Shown here piece after piece: positions 10,660 through 23,173 of a stretch of 64,000 nucleotides of DNA. The stretch is from Sequoia sempervirens (lineage: Eukaryota; Streptophyta; Pinopsida; Cupressales; Cupressaceae). The notes under the pieces were generated by a model. It did no database searches. It worked only from the letters and a program-made list of their open reading frames with translations, and had not been told where the DNA came from. The stretch is taken from the NCBI GenBank assembly GCA_007258455.2, contig VDFB02358134.1, positions 214,753,565-214,817,564 of the forward strand, written 5' to 3'. The position numbers and the translations under genes are program-made. Numbering within the stretch: the stretch's first letter is position 1; each line of letters starts with the position of its first letter.

Positions 10660-13600
10660 AAAGAATTACTGGCTTTCTTCAAACCTGAAGTTAAAGAAGG
10701 TCATGGGCTCCAAGGCCCATCAAACTGGCACACCACCTATACTTATCTCTACTCACTGGCTTCATCAATGCATCTGCAACATTTTCTAGAGTATCCACTT
10801 TTTCTAAAGAGACCTTTCCATCCTCCACCATATCTCATAAAAAATGATACTACACATCAATATGTTTCGTCCTGGCATGGAAAGTAGGATTTTTTGCCAA
10901 ACAGATAGCACTCTGACTATCACAGTAAATTGTAATTATTCCTGCATCAAACCCAATGTTAGAATACAAACATTTTAACCAAATTGCTTCTTTATAGGCA
11001 TTTGTTGCTTCCATGTATTTAGCCTATATAGTGGACAAAGCAACTATAGCCTGCCGCTTACTCATCCAATTCACTGCACCACCATTCATCATGAAAATAT
11101 ATCCACTGGTGGATCTTCTACTGTCAATGTCCCTTGCACAATCAGAATCCACATAGCCTCAAATGCTAAGAGTTCTCTGTGATTCAGCCAAATTTTCATG
11201 CTAACACAAAGCATATTTTGAAGTTCCCTTCAGATGTCTAAACACTCTTTTCACAGCATCCCAATGTGTCCTTCCAAGATTTTCCATAAAATGACTAAGA
11301 ACTCCCACTGCTTGGGCAATGTCTGGCCTTGTACAGACCATTGCATACATTAAACTACCATCTACACTAGTATAAGGCATTCTGGTCATGTCCTCCATCT
11401 CAGTAGGAGATTTTGGACAGTCTTCAACAGATAGCTTTGTTCCCTACAAAACTAGAACAACTAGCTGCTTGCAATCATTCATACAAAATCTCTCCAGAAT
11501 AGTATTAATATACTTACTGTGACTGAGCCAAAGTTTTCTACTCTTCCTATCCCTGATTATTTCCATTCCCACAATATACCTAGTTGCACCAAGATCTTTC
11601 ATTTCGAACTTTGCAAACAACTAAGATTTTAGATCAGAAATCATTAACTTACTATTTCCTATGAACAACATATCATCAACATAGAGAGAAATAATAAGAA
11701 TGTTATCATTTTCAGCTTTGAAGTACACACAATGATCATATTTTTATCTTACAAATCCCAATGACAAAACAAATGTGTCAAACTTCTAGTACCACATTCT
11801 AGGTGATTGTTTCAATCTATATAGAGATTTTTTCAGCTTGCAAACCAGATTTTCTTTACCTTTTTCCACAAAGTGCTTAGGCTAGGACATATAAATTTCT
11901 TCTTCAAGATCACCATGAAGAAATGTTGTCTTCACATCCATTTTTTCAACCTCTAAGTCATGCGCAACTACAAGTGACAAGAGAAATATGATAGATGTCA
12001 GCTTAGCTATAGGAGAAAATATTTCTCCATAATCAATTCCCACTACTTGGGAATACCCCTTCGCAGCCAACCTTGCCTTATACTTTTCCACACTGCCATC
12101 CAGACCAATTTTTTTTTTAAATACCCATTTGCAGCCAACAGCTTTTCTGCCTTTAGGCAAGGGCACCAAACTCCAAGTATCATTCTTTTCTAATGATGCC
12201 ATTTCTTCATTCATGGCTTCCAACCAAGAGTTTGAATCACACATTTTAAATGCCTCTTTCATAGTCCTAGGCTCATCAGTGCTAGAAAATAAAGCATAGG
12301 CACAAGTAGAATCTAACATAGAAAACCCATACCTATCAGGTTGCTTTCTTTCATGTGTTGAGGTTGTTCTTCTTCTTCATAACTTTCAGAACTACTTGAG
12401 CTCTCCTCAATTTCAAGTACATTTTGAATTTTCAATTCCTATTTCTCTGGTGTCGGAGGAATTTCAACTACATCCTTTTTATCTTCAAATTTAGTCTTTG
12501 ACTATAGATCCAGAGTGGAAGGCTTCAACTCATGAAAGATAACACTTTTGTTGTATAGAACCTTCTCCGTATCAGGATTCCAAGCTTGTATCCTTTTATA
12601 CCAGCACTATAGCCAATAAAAATACATTTAACAGCCTTGTTCTTCAATTTATATCTTTTCTCATTCGACACATATGCATATGCCTCACAGCAATAAACAC
12701 GAATGTGTCTTAGAGAGGGATTCTTACCAGACCATGCTTCCAAAGGTGTTTTCTCAAGAAGAAAAGAATTAGGAGAACAGTTTATCAAGTAACATGCTGT
12801 TGCAACTGCCTCAACCCAGAAATCTTCCTCCAAGCCAACACTGCTTAGCATACTTCGTGCTCTTTCCATCACTATCCTGTTGAACCTTTCTGCAACTCCA
12901 TTTTGCTGTGGAGTGTAGTGTGTAGTTTTATGTCTTTTAATCCCATGATCTTTACAATACCTCTCGAATTCATCAGAACAAAACTCACCACCATTCTCAG
13001 TCCTTAAACATTTTTATTTTTCTCCCAGTCTGATTTTCCACAAAGTTTTTAAATTCCTTAAAATGACTGAACACTTCTTATTTACTTTTCAAAAAATAAA
13101 AAAATGTCCTTGAATAATTATCAATGAACGATACATAAGATCTTGATTTAGACAACGAAGGAACATTTACTGGACCAAAAACATCAGAATGAATGTAATC
13201 AAGTAAACCAGAATATTTGTGAGGACTGGAGTAAAAAGAAACATAGTGTTGTTTACCATATAGACAATGTTCACAAAACTCAAATTCAAGGTTACAATCA
13301 TCAAGCCCTTCAACCAAGTTTTTAAACCCTTTTCTCCAATACGGCCTAGCCTATGATGCCAGAGCATAGTCTTTTCTGTTGGAATTTTAACTTCCATAGA
13401 GTTTACACTATCAGAAACATTTTCCTTCTTTTCTCCATGAGTAGCCTTCTATGACTTTACAGAGACACTATTGCAATGCACATCATGTGCATCCAGCTTA
13501 TACAAGGTACCAATACGAGCACCCCTTGCTAGCACCATTGAGCCCCTAGTCATCTTGTAGCCATTTCTAGAGAATGTGACTTGCACTCCAATATCATTCA

Positions 13601-14213
13601 GCTTACTAACAGAAAGTAAATTTTGAGCTAGACCTGGTATATACATTACATCATTGATTCCCCTCACTCTTCCATTAGGGAACTGTATCCTGACTCTTCC
13701 ACGGCCAACTATTTCCAAAGATGAATTGCTTTCCAAATACACCCTTCCACCATCATATTTTTCATATTTTGTGAACCAATCTCTATGAAATGTCATGTGG
13801 AAAGATGCTCCAGAATCAATCAGTCAGACATCATCTGATGCCTATGTAGCCAAAACTGCAATGAAGGTGTCTGCATCACTCTGAGAAGAATCATTGTTAG
13901 AAGAATTCTTCTTCTTCTTCTTTTTCTCCTCTTTACAATCCTTTTAGACATGACCAAGTTTCCCACAATTCCAGCACTTCACCTTGGACTTCTTGCCAGG
14001 ATACTTTGATCTCCCTTCTAGTTTCGATATGGAATTCTTGTCCTTCTTGCATTTTCTTTTGGTCTCCCTCTAATAGCAAGGTCCTCCTTCGCCATCTCAG
14101 AAGATTTTCTTCTCATCTCTTCTGATAACAAAGAAGCAACAACATCTTCCATCTTAAAAGAGGAAGTAGTACTCCCAATAGCCATCACCAAGTGATCCCA
14201 AGAATCTGGCAAA
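10660..14213 (-). pseudogene. copia gag C-terminus and pol of element C
   Basis: Read on the minus strand from 14213 down: gag end (CSLPDSWDHLVMAI), zinc-knuckle region near 13,930-13,990, protease with intact LIDSGASFHM near 13,800, protein-rich LTR-copia 'MYIPGLAQNLLSVS' block, pre-integrase HHCC region, integrase (~13,320-12,870), RT starting ~12,220 (KAVGCKWVFKKK), YVDD at 11671-11682, and RNase H ending ~10,665 (TSGYIFMMNGG, then HARTKHID). Stops and frameshifts break it into six or more pieces, for example TGA for Trp just before the protease DSG. Similarity to element F (27445-31236) shows one family. Confidence 0.9.
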
Positions 14214-14218
14214 GAACA
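14214..14218. repeat. Target-site duplication GAACA (left) of insertion D
   Basis: The identical GAACA occurs at 21402-21406. Joining 14218 to 21407 restores the gag reading around LLCS/LPDSWD of element C. Confidence 0.93.
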
Positions 14219-15379
14219 TGTGCAGTTTTTGCACACACGCCCCACTGAAAGCAAGGACCCTCTTTCGGTTTGGTTTTGGTGCTTTGGCCCTATCATTTTG
14301 AGGTTTTGTCTTATTTTGGCATGTTCTTAGATGCTTATTTTGACTACCTAAGTGTTTCCCCAGGTTACTCATTGAAAATCCTAAGTTCTGGATAAATTTT
14401 GGGTTTTTACTTGGATTCGGGATTTTCCACCCTGGTCGGATTTTCCCAGATCCCGCTTGGACTCCTGCTGTGCACTGTTGTTTGGGGATTTTCAATCTCT
14501 GTGGATTTTCACATCATCCAGATTTTCCCGGATTCTTCCCTGTCGTCGGATTCCCAAGTTCTTTGACTGTCTTATCGATTGCATTAATGATTTCGCACGT
14601 GTTGTGAAGGATGTATTTAACTTGATTTTGAGGTCTTTTATGCTATCATGCTTGTTATTTTCCATCGTTTGAGTTGAGGACTACGTCCTTAGAGTTGGTT
14701 CTTTCAGCTTCTGATTTGATTTGGGACATTTGGGCTTGAATTGATCGATTTAGTGGTGATTTCTTGCGCATTCTTTCCCCTATTCTTTGTGGACACCATT
14801 CTCTTCACATTTGATGTTTTTGAGATCAATTCCCATGTCACAATGGTATGTATTTTATTATTTTTCTCTGAATTGATGATTGTGGATAGCACGTTGAATT
14901 CCTATGTATTTAATCATTTCATGCTAGGGTTGTTCAGCATTATGTTATTTGTGATCTCTTGGGTGAGTTTTGTGCTCATTTGTCTATCTAAATTTTGATG
15001 AATCTTTCTTGAGAATAATTAGTAAACCCTAGTAATGACTTAGCAGTTGGGACAACTGAACTCTAAGCTTTCCTATGCGCCAATGGCGGATGTATAGGGT
15101 TTAAACCTAGGGCATCGCCATTCATCTCTGGTTTGCTCTCAAATGGGCCCAGAACGCAAAGAAAATCTTTTGAAGGTCCATGTATAACTTTCCCTAAGCT
15201 TAAATCATTGAAATCCATGATCAATATGATGCTATGTGTGAAATCACGATTTCATGTCGTAATTCAGCTTTTGGCCTCAATCTGGGATTTCTCTTTCCTT
15301 CGGGATAATCTATATCTGGAGGATTTTCCTGAACTCTGGTGAGGTGCAGTAAAATTATCACTATCATGTGCACCATCGG

Positions 15380-16210
15380 CAATACAAACATTCATCGGCG
15401 AGAGGTCATAGTGGGCTCCATTGGTCATATCAATATTCATTTTGTCGCTGAGACTTCCTTCCTTCGGCAAGACCTTTCACCGAGTGCATTCCACTTTTGT
15501 CAATCTCCCTTTATTTCAGTTGGGGAGACCCTGCTTGTTCGGTGAGACCTTTCGGCGAGCTCACAACTCTTGCCGAAACCTTCGCTTTCGGTGAGACTAA
15601 TAACAATCGCCAAGATGTCATGGTGAAGCCTTCTTCTCTTAGCGAACTCAAATCTTCTTTCGAGGAAAAACTGTTGTTGGCCAGAGGTTATACTGATGGG
15701 ACTCCATGTCGGCAAAACATTACGTAGTCACTGAGACCTCTAACCGAACTCAAAACTTAATACCAAGACATCCATTTGCGTCACTGAGGCTCTCCCTAGT
15801 TAGCAAGACGTTACGCTGAAAGCCCTCCTGAGTTCATATTTGATTGTCATGGCAATGTTATTCTCACACCGATAGGGTCTTCTATGTTATGTCGGCAAGA
15901 ACAGAGTCATTTGTCGGGATCCTACCCCAACTCTCCATTGGTCATATCGATATGTTTGCTATACCACCAATCAGCAAGACACCGCAACTTCGCTGAGACC
16001 TCATATTGAAAAAATTTAGTTTGGCCGAAGTGTTTGCTTGGACCTCGAATGTCGGTGAGACAAAGAGGATTCACTGTAACCTCACCCTGAAGAGAAAGTC
16101 TCTCATCGACATGCATTTCCTCGTCATTGGTCAGCAAGACATGCCCCACTCGGTGTGACCTCATTCCGAATGGAATTTGTTTGGCCGAAGTACATGCTTT
16201 TGCACCGATT
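15380..16210 (+). repeat. Cluster of degenerate TCGGCGAGACC-like motifs
   Basis: More than 15 variants of (T)CGG(C/T)(G/A)AGAC(C/T) occur at irregular 20-60-bp spacing, e.g. CATCGGCGAGAGG, TTCGGCAAGACC, TTCGGTGAGACCTTTCGGCGAG, TTCGCTGAGACC and GTCGGTGAGAC. The stretch is richer in CG dinucleotides than its surroundings. It is non-coding on inspection and lies upstream of the D ORF. Confidence 0.65.
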
Positions 16211-16675
16211 GGTTCAGAGTTTTTCCTTATACGTGGATTTTCATCAATTCCAAATTTCTCCAAAATTTGGTGTCTCTCTGATTTTTCAAAGTTTCCTATC
16301 TGGTTCGTTCTTCGCGAGAATCTGTCCCTCATAGATTTTCCTGAAATTTGATGAAATATAAAGGAACGTGAGATAATTGGATTTGTTTATGATTTGTGAT
16401 ACATTTAATAATTATTTCATGTCATATTTGGATTTCCCATGTAATTTATTGATTGATAATGATCAGGTTTAATGGTTAAGTAGGTGTTTCCTATTTATTC
16501 CGTTGGAATCCTATCGGTCTGAAATTCCCCAAAATTCCTCTCTGGCTCAGATTCTGTGAATGGCCTTGAAACCCGAAGTTTGTTGTGATCATCTCATATG
16601 AGATTTAATAACACTTTGGCTATATGAGATTCATTCTAACGATGTATTGATGAATTAATCTTGCTCTCCTATGGT

Positions 16676-16704
16676 TTTTATTGTGATTTTCTTGATGGAT
16701 GCAG
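16676..16704 (+). other. Putative 3' splice site ahead of the D ORF
   Basis: A T-rich run followed by GATGGATGCAG|GT fits a plant intron acceptor. The homologous ORF at 36588 is also preceded by a T-rich tract and TTGTTGCAG|G. The donor was not identified. ATGs at 16695 and 16699 overlap the site, so translation without splicing is also possible. Confidence 0.45.
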
Positions 16705-19700
16705 GTTGAATCTAGTAAGGTAGTAGAGGGATCCTCTATGTCTGAAGCAGAAAGGATCAAAACGGATGTTAAGAGAAAGATTCCTGAGAGGAAGATCACG
16801 TTGGTCAAGTTAGAGGTGACTGATACGAACGTTGGACAATGGGACTACGAAGAGTTCAAGGAAAGAATGGCGGCTAAAGATCTTCCTTTGGTGGCCCAAA
16901 GAATGAAAGAGTTAGGTTTGGCACATGTGGCTGGTTTCCCTTCAACAGTGCAGTTTTATGAGCTTGTCCTTGAGTGTGCCAGGCATTACGACCAGGGTAC
17001 ATAAAAGATTATCAGTCCTCAAGGGAGAGTGATAGCAAACCTCAACCCTGTCTCTATCGCTCAGACTTTTGATATGCCAGACAAATCTCATGTGGTGGCA
17101 TTCAACATGAGGTATGCCAAGGAATTCTACGAGGAGAAAACTATTAAATCTTAGCAATTCATCAACTCTTGGTTGGAGAAGCCTAAGTCGCAGTATTCCA
17201 AACTTCCCAAGCAGCTATTTAGGGAAAAGTTCAAGAAGGAGTACTATTATGCTATTACATTACTCAATAGGGTGGTTGGATTGAAGAATACAGGAGCATT
17301 TGAGAATTGGATGTGCCATGCCATTGTGAGGATGGATCAAGAATTGATTGATTATCATTGGGATGGTTTTATTAGTAGAGTACTCCATGAGCAGTTATCC
17401 AATGTGTTGCAGACCAAAACTTTCATGATGACCTCATATTTGGTCTATGCACTTGCAAGATTCCATCCCTACAAGGGATTGGATACAAAGGGAATTTTTG
17501 GACAGGATGTTATTTATGAAGTTTTCCCTCAATTGCATTTGGGAGGTTCAAACTATAGGAGGGAAAATGATGCATTTACCATGTATATCACCAGAATTCT
17601 TCAAGAGGCAAAGCATGTCAGAATTTCAGATCAAACCAAGGAGCTCATCAAGAAGTATGGAGCTTGGTTTATACAATTCCCAACCTTCTCCTACATTCAG
17701 ATCGATGGCTACTAGGGGGCCCCATACAGACTTCCAAGGTATCCCACTGATCACATTATATTGTTGGAAGTAACTAGATAGATTTGTGACTTTGATGCTA
17801 TTGTCAAGAAATACAAACACAAGACAGGATTTGGTGGAGATTTTCCCCTAAGGATTGGCACTGGAGAAGCATGTCCTTCCTTTATTTCTGCCCAGGCTTC
17901 AGAGGGAGAAATGAGTACCTTCGGTATGTCTTTTCATTCTAAGAGATCAAGGTTTGATATAATAGGAGAAGCCCAGAAGAAGGCCAGTAGGGAATATAGC
18001 CATAAGGTGAAGTTCGAGGACTACTGGGCCAACTATGGTGATGAGTTTGAGGTTAGGAAGAAGAAACTCTCCTGACTTCCAGCTGAGTCAATTTGATTGT
18101 ATAATGAAAAGGTAGTTCCCAATAAATTGGAGGATGATGGGAACCTAATTCAGGATCATGCCTATGAAGTGGTAAAGGATAGGCCAATTGGTGATGTGGA
18201 TTGGTTGGAGGAGGAGAAAAATGAACTGAAACAATTGATGGATCTAGTTATCAAATTTACTAAGATGTGGCTAAAGCATAAGCTATGGGAGCTAGAAAAT
18301 AATGGTGTACAATGCACCTATGCATTGATGGGAGATTTGGATCCCCACTCCACCTCTGAAGAATCTACTAAGCAAGATCCTAAGGGCAAGGGTAAGTTGG
18401 ATTCTCCTTTCAAAATCAAGATAAAAGGTGTTCAAGAAACAGAGGCCCAAGAAACAGAAAAATAGAGAAAGCCAAAGGCCAAGAAGAGGACAAGGACTAG
18501 GAAGTCTGAGCAGGAAGGGACTGAAAATCAAGGTCCTGAGGCTGGTGATCCTATGCCAAAAAGGAGGAGAATCATAAAATTGTCAGAGAAGGATAGCTCC
18601 AAGGTTGGAGGGGAAGAAGTTACCCCACCAGTGGTAAATGTTGAAAGTTTAGAGGAGAAGTCTAAGGTATATACAAGGAGGTCTAGGACTCCTTCTCCCA
18701 GGGACAATGTGCCTAAGGCTGACCTCCCTCTGGTTGTTTCTCATGATGTGCAACATGATGATGTTCCTGCCATTCATGAAGCCCAAAGTGAACCTGGTGA
18801 GGCTAAAGGAGTTGATGAACATTTAGACACTGAAGGGGGAGAGTTCCATGAAGGAGAACTTTACAGTGCAGAGGCCGAGGTTTAAAAGGTAATGCAATCT
18901 CCCTTGGTTGCATATGCAGGATCTCCAGTCACAAATGGAGTTGAATCTCCTCCAAGGGAAGAAGAGGCAGAAAATATCCCATCACCTAAACATGAGGAAG
19001 AACACATCGAAGAGAAAAGGAATAAGGATGAAACTCCCGAGAAGCATAATTTGGGAGAGGAGATAGCAACAAGAAGGAGTGGGGTAGAGCCAAGTGCAGT
19101 TGGAGCCTACCATTCTGGAATGGCTTGATAGAGAAATAAAGAGGAAACATGTAGTAGTGGAGGACACAACACCAAATTGGGATGCACTCCTAGCCAAGAT
19201 TGCAAAAGCAAAAGGTAAAAAGAAGGCTAGAGTGATCTCAAGGGTTGAAAGAGATGAGGCACATAACAAAGTTGTTCATATTGCCACCCCTGCTCCAAAT
19301 AAAAATAGAGATGATGTGGTTGGAAAGGATTACAATATTCAAACTTTCAACTTGGGGCCTACATCCATTGAGCGGGATATTGAGGATTACCAGGAATCTA
19401 GTGCAGTCATCTTGGGTAAGTTGAGGAAGGAAATGAATACCAAGCAGGAGTTAAAGAAAGAAAATGAAAATCTCAGGAAATGCTTGGAGGAATTAATGAA
19501 ACCACTGTAGTCCATAAACCCTTCTTCCTCTGCTGTGAATCCTCTACCTCAAGAGACCATCACCAAGCTAGAAAAGATGAAGGCTTCCAATCTTTCCACA
19601 GCGAATTGGTCGAAAGGGGTGCAAATAAAGGGTGATGAGGCTATTAAGGAGATTTTGTCAACTAGGAAAGATGCTGCAAGGATGATGGATTGGATGAAGC

Positions 19701-20169
19701 AAGTGTTAGCACAAGATAAGGAAGACATGGATCTCCTTATGTAGAAAACCAGGACTATCATGGAATACACCAAGGATATATTAGTAAGTGACAAGACCTT
19801 CCCTTCTTTAAAGCTACTGAACCTTGGGAATGGTTTGAGGCACTGCAAATTAGGCAGAAAGTGCTGAAGAAGATTTATAAACAAAGAAAGCAGATTGATG
19901 ATACCCTAAGTGGTGTATATAATGGCTCCATGGCCTTTTTGAGATCATGACAAGAAGAAGGAAGATCACGCACAATTATTTGATTCTGGAACAGTTGAGA
20001 AGTTGGTGGCAGAATGTTACACCGCTTGATGATGATTCTATTTTTTAGCACCAGTTGGATGATGTTTCCACCTACCTTGCAGTTATTGATAAGTATATGA
20101 CATATAAGGTGGATTGGGATAAGTCGGTCAAACGATCAAGAGAAGAGATTGCATCCATTGAAAATTGAC
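16699..20169 (+). pseudogene. Long ORF of unknown function in D (~1,150 codons, lightly decayed)
   Basis: One frame runs from 16699 to ~19128 with few stops (TAA 17002, TAG ~17152, TAG 17713, TAG 17779, TGA 18073, TGA 18094, TAG 18463, TAA 18883), then shifts by one frame and continues to ~20169 (TAG 19508, TAG 19742). The first ~370 residues look globular: SPQGRVIANLNPVSI, NTGAFENWMCHAIVRM, MTSYLVYALARF, WFIQFPTFSYIQIDGY. A middle Lys/Glu-rich acidic tail carries a basic KPKAKKRTRTRK block, and the C-terminal third looks coiled-coil. No RT, protease, integrase or zinc knuckle is present. The globular part loosely recalls N-terminal ORFs of Athila/Tat-type elements ('putative plant transposon protein'), an unverified resemblance. 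A diverged homologue lies at 36588-39126, so the ORF was under selection in the family. Confidence 0.7.
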
Positions 20170-20471
20170 TTAGGGTTTTTCCTTTTCCATCAATAGCTAA
20201 CTTGGATGGGACACTTTTGAAGGTTCATGAAATGCTGGGTCGGAATAAGGAAAATAGGGAAGGGAGTTAATGATAGGCTGCTACACGATTTGTGCTTCCC
20301 TATTATCTTCTCGCGCATTGGTCTGAACTGCATTGCAGATCCCAGGATGACTTGGATGGAACGTGCATTTAATGCTTATTTCACCCCTTTTTTTAAATTT
20401 CTCTTGGCCAAGTTGTTGTGCCATTAATGTTGTGAAACCCTTGTTGGGCCGATGGGTTTTTCTGGGGATTG

Positions 20472-20479
20472 TATATATT
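20472..20479 (+). promoter_or_regulatory. TATA box near the 3' end of D
   Basis: GTATATATTGGGCATTTC followed ~15 bases later by CATTTGTAAGGG resembles the core promoter and transcript start of plant LTRs. It lies 0.93 kb before the D right end, consistent with the R-U5 part of an LTR. A TTTGGTGCC word at ~20674 resembles a gypsy primer binding site but is internal. Confidence 0.5.
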
Positions 20480-21401
20480 GGGCATTTCACCTCATTTGTA
20501 AGGGTTCCTAGTTAAGAAGTTAGAAGATAGAAGTAGAATAGGGTGGAAATAGTTAGAAGTGAATCAATTAGGGAAAGTTAGCAAGTAGTTGCTCTTAAGC
20601 AAATATTGTAACAGAAAGCTAGAATTGTTGCTACAGTGGATAATTTGAATACAAGTAATGACATTGTGATTTGGTGCCATACTGGTATTCTCTTGTCTTG
20701 CATGGTTCTTGTTCTTCTATCTTTAAAATTGCTTTGAGGAGTTTAATATTTAGATTAGATTTGATTTAATAATGTGTTTGATTTGATACTTGAATGTTGC
20801 AGCAATCCCTCAGTCAATAATTTTTGCAACCAACTGATTGTTAGTTGCTTTGAAAAGTTAGCCTGGACTTTTCATATTCCTTGTGCTTAAGTTCGATTGT
20901 GAAGGTTTATTCATTTCAATTGCAATAGGGTTGTTTGAATGAATGTTCATGATTTGAAAATCTTAACACCTTAGAAGATTGCACTGTTTCTATAAGATTG
21001 CAAATTTATTTGGGTCAAGTAGAGATCATTTTTGAGGGGTTGGTCCATTCTAGGTGTTGGTCATTTTCATTGTTGATCTTAGGTTTAGTATCAAGTTGGA
21101 AATCTCTTTGAAACCCTTACCTTTTGCTATTTCTTTGATTATTGGGTTAAATCTAGGATTAAAGTGTCATTACATTGTTAGATTTGATAAATTAAGATTC
21201 AGTATTTTGCTTGTAGTAAGGTTCCTTTGTGATTACGAGCATTTTCACATTTTATCACTGAGTTGTTTATGCATTGTCAAGACCTGACATTAGACACCTT
21301 GGGATTATCTCTTGAGGCTTGCTGATAGAGATTTACCTTTTAAGTGAGATAGGATATTATATTCTGTCTGAGTTGTTGTTGTGCAGAAAACACCATCAAC
21401 A

Positions 21402-21406
21402 GAACA
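21402..21406. repeat. Target-site duplication GAACA (right) of insertion D
   Basis: It matches 14214-14218. The minus-strand gag of element C resumes to the right. Confidence 0.93.
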
Positions 21407-21850
21407 TAACAAAAACATACATCAATCTTCTTCAATCTTCACACCCACAGATGCTAACTGAGCAATCAACATGTTGAAAGCATTCCAATGATTAGTAATA
21501 GACACTCCTTCCTGCATTTTCAAAGACTACAACTTCTTTCTCAAGAACAACTTATTCACCAAGGACTTGCCCTGATAAATAGCTCCCAGTATTTTCCACA
21601 AAGAAGATGCAGTCTTTTCTTCATGAACATTCAAAAGAATAGAGTCTACTAAATAGAGCCTTATCAACCCCTTTGATTTTTGATTTGCAAGCTTCCAATC
21701 TTCTTGCTTCATTCCTGTAGGCTTCGCTCCAGACATAGCGATCCAAAGATCAGGTCAACCAACAGATCCTCCATTTTAAGTTTCCACAACTTAAAATTGC
21801 TGCCATTGAATTTATCTATTTCAATCTTTCCTGACGTGCTTGCCATCTTA
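21407..21850 (-). pseudogene. gag N-terminal part of copia element C
   Basis: Minus-strand frames read KFNGSNFKLWKLKMEDLL near 21,800, then LWKILGAIYQGKSLVNKLFLRKKL (21,527-21,600) and SITNHWNAFNMLIAQLASVGVKIEED up to the D insertion, the classic copia gag (UBN2-type) pattern. TGA and TAG stops are present. It continues at 14213 across D. Confidence 0.88.
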
Positions 21851-21948
21851 ATCTGTAATTCAAATTACCAGACTTCTAACAAGACTCCCACTGAAACATA
21901 ATTGACACAAAAAACCCAACCTACCCACAAAGATAACACAATTGGCCA

Positions 21949-21961
21949 GGCTCTGATACCA
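21949..21961 (-). promoter_or_regulatory. Primer binding site of element C (initiator Met-tRNA)
   Basis: The minus strand reads TGGTATCAGAGCC two bases inside the LTR, complementary to the 3' end of plant tRNA-iMet as in most plant copia elements. Confidence 0.93.
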
Positions 21962-21963
21962 CT

Positions 21964-23168
21964 TGTAAGGAAAGCTAAGGTGCAGAACAAACTCTCATAA
22001 CACCAAAACCTCAAGGAAGAATGCAAAGGTGTCTTTAAATTTTACAATTACAGTTCAATTAAGATACACATGAAAATAATTAACAAAAAATAGAATTTAA
22101 CACACACACAATTGAACACCAGATTTACGTGGGAAAACCCTTACAGGAGAAAAACCCACCACACTAAGAAAATCCTCTTTGTATTACAGTAATGGAAATT
22201 ACATAAAGATATCGAACTTCACTTTCTGATGTCCTCAAACAATACAATGAATTCACTCAATCAAATCCGTGATCAGTATGAACAACTCTACTTCGTCAAA
22301 CCGAACCCTGCAACTGTCATCAGTTACAAAATATATCTTGTTCATGGTCTATTGATCTTCCACATAGGAATGGTCGCAACTATTCAACTCCAACAGTTCA
22401 CATTCTGCTTCTCCCATTGGCTCCAAATGTGCCATGTAGGATAGACGTTCGGCCAAAGAAGTTCACAAACAAAATATTTTGTGAGACTTGCACTCTCAGC
22501 AAGAATTCATACCGACCACACATCCATCAGCCACAAGTCTCCCAGATGATACCATCCGCCAATGACATGTGTCAATAGCTGGTGCATTTTCGGAGAATCA
22601 AACCAGAATCTAAAAATATTCTCCATCAATCTCCCAGAACTCCAAGTGGTCCCCTCATCCTTCAACTTAACTAATCTTAGTCATTCCCCGCTATCCCGCA
22701 ATGACCTCACCACATTACTATGGCTAATTGCAATATCGCAAGCAACTTCCATGTGTCCCATCAGATGACACTGAAAGGGATTAATTTAGATGACCGTTGA
22801 TCAATCATCATCAGATTTCAATGGCTGCCCGCAATCGTGTGATCAAAAATCATATGATCTTTAATGATCATGAAATCATGAGTGACCGCCATGTGTCCCA
22901 TATGATGAAGCCGAAGAGAATCATTCATTCGGATATTTTTAGAACTTTAAAACTCCATCACAAGGTTTCAAAGTTACAACAAACACCAATGCCACTACAA
23001 CAAAGGAATTTGGTCATTCAGAAACTACTGTAACTTCCAAACTCCGTGATAAGGTTCCAAAGTTCATGATTCCAGCAATCAGCCGACAATGAAAACTTAA
23101 TAGAAGTTAACTTCACCAAGTCTTAACCAAGATACAAGCCAGCAAGTTGAGACACCATTTTTCCAACA
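21964..23168 (-). repeat. 5' LTR of element C
   Basis: Same ends as 9458-10645 (TGTAAGG...CCAACA on the + strand), followed directly by the TSD CCATG at 23169-23173. Confidence 0.93.
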
Positions 23169-23173
23169 CCATG
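23169..23173. repeat. Target-site duplication CCATG (right) of element C
   Basis: It matches 9453-9457 and lies between the element C LTR end and the resumed copia A coding sequence. Confidence 0.95.

Larger units (their letters stand above)
14219..21401 (+). mobile_element. Insertion D: 7,183-bp TG...CA unit with 5-bp TSD and a long unknown ORF
   Basis: Both ends are fixed by the split gag of element C and by the TSD GAACA. It starts TGTGCAGTTTTTGCAC and ends ACACCATCAACA, LTR-like TG...CA termini. I can find no second copy of its left end near its right end, so a conventional LTR-internal-LTR layout is not visible. Order inside: leader with a degenerate GC-rich repeat, splice-acceptor-like site, ~3.5-kb ORF, TATA box at 20472, right end. 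Its first ~50 bases resemble the starts at 34271 and 63808. Best reading: a giant solo LTR or LTR-like unit containing a gene. No RT, integrase or transposase motif is seen. Confidence 0.8.
9458..23168 (-). mobile_element. Complete nested Ty1/copia element C, minus strand, interrupted by D
   Basis: Two ~1.2-kb LTRs (9458-10645 and 21964-23168) flank a minus-strand gag-pol region. A tRNA-Met primer binding site lies inside the right LTR and a polypurine tract inside the left LTR, as required for a minus-strand element. It has a perfect 5-bp TSD (CCATG). The two LTRs differ at about 8 positions in their first ~180 aligned bases, so it is not recent. Gag is split by insertion D at 14219-21401. 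Confidence 0.95.

Noticed and set aside
20674..20690. TTTGGTGCCATACTGG as a gypsy primer binding site, implying an LTR end inside D
   Set aside because: The word resembles Tat/Athila sites, but no matching second LTR or gag follows and the unit continues to a clean TG...CA end at 21401. Kept only as a remark.
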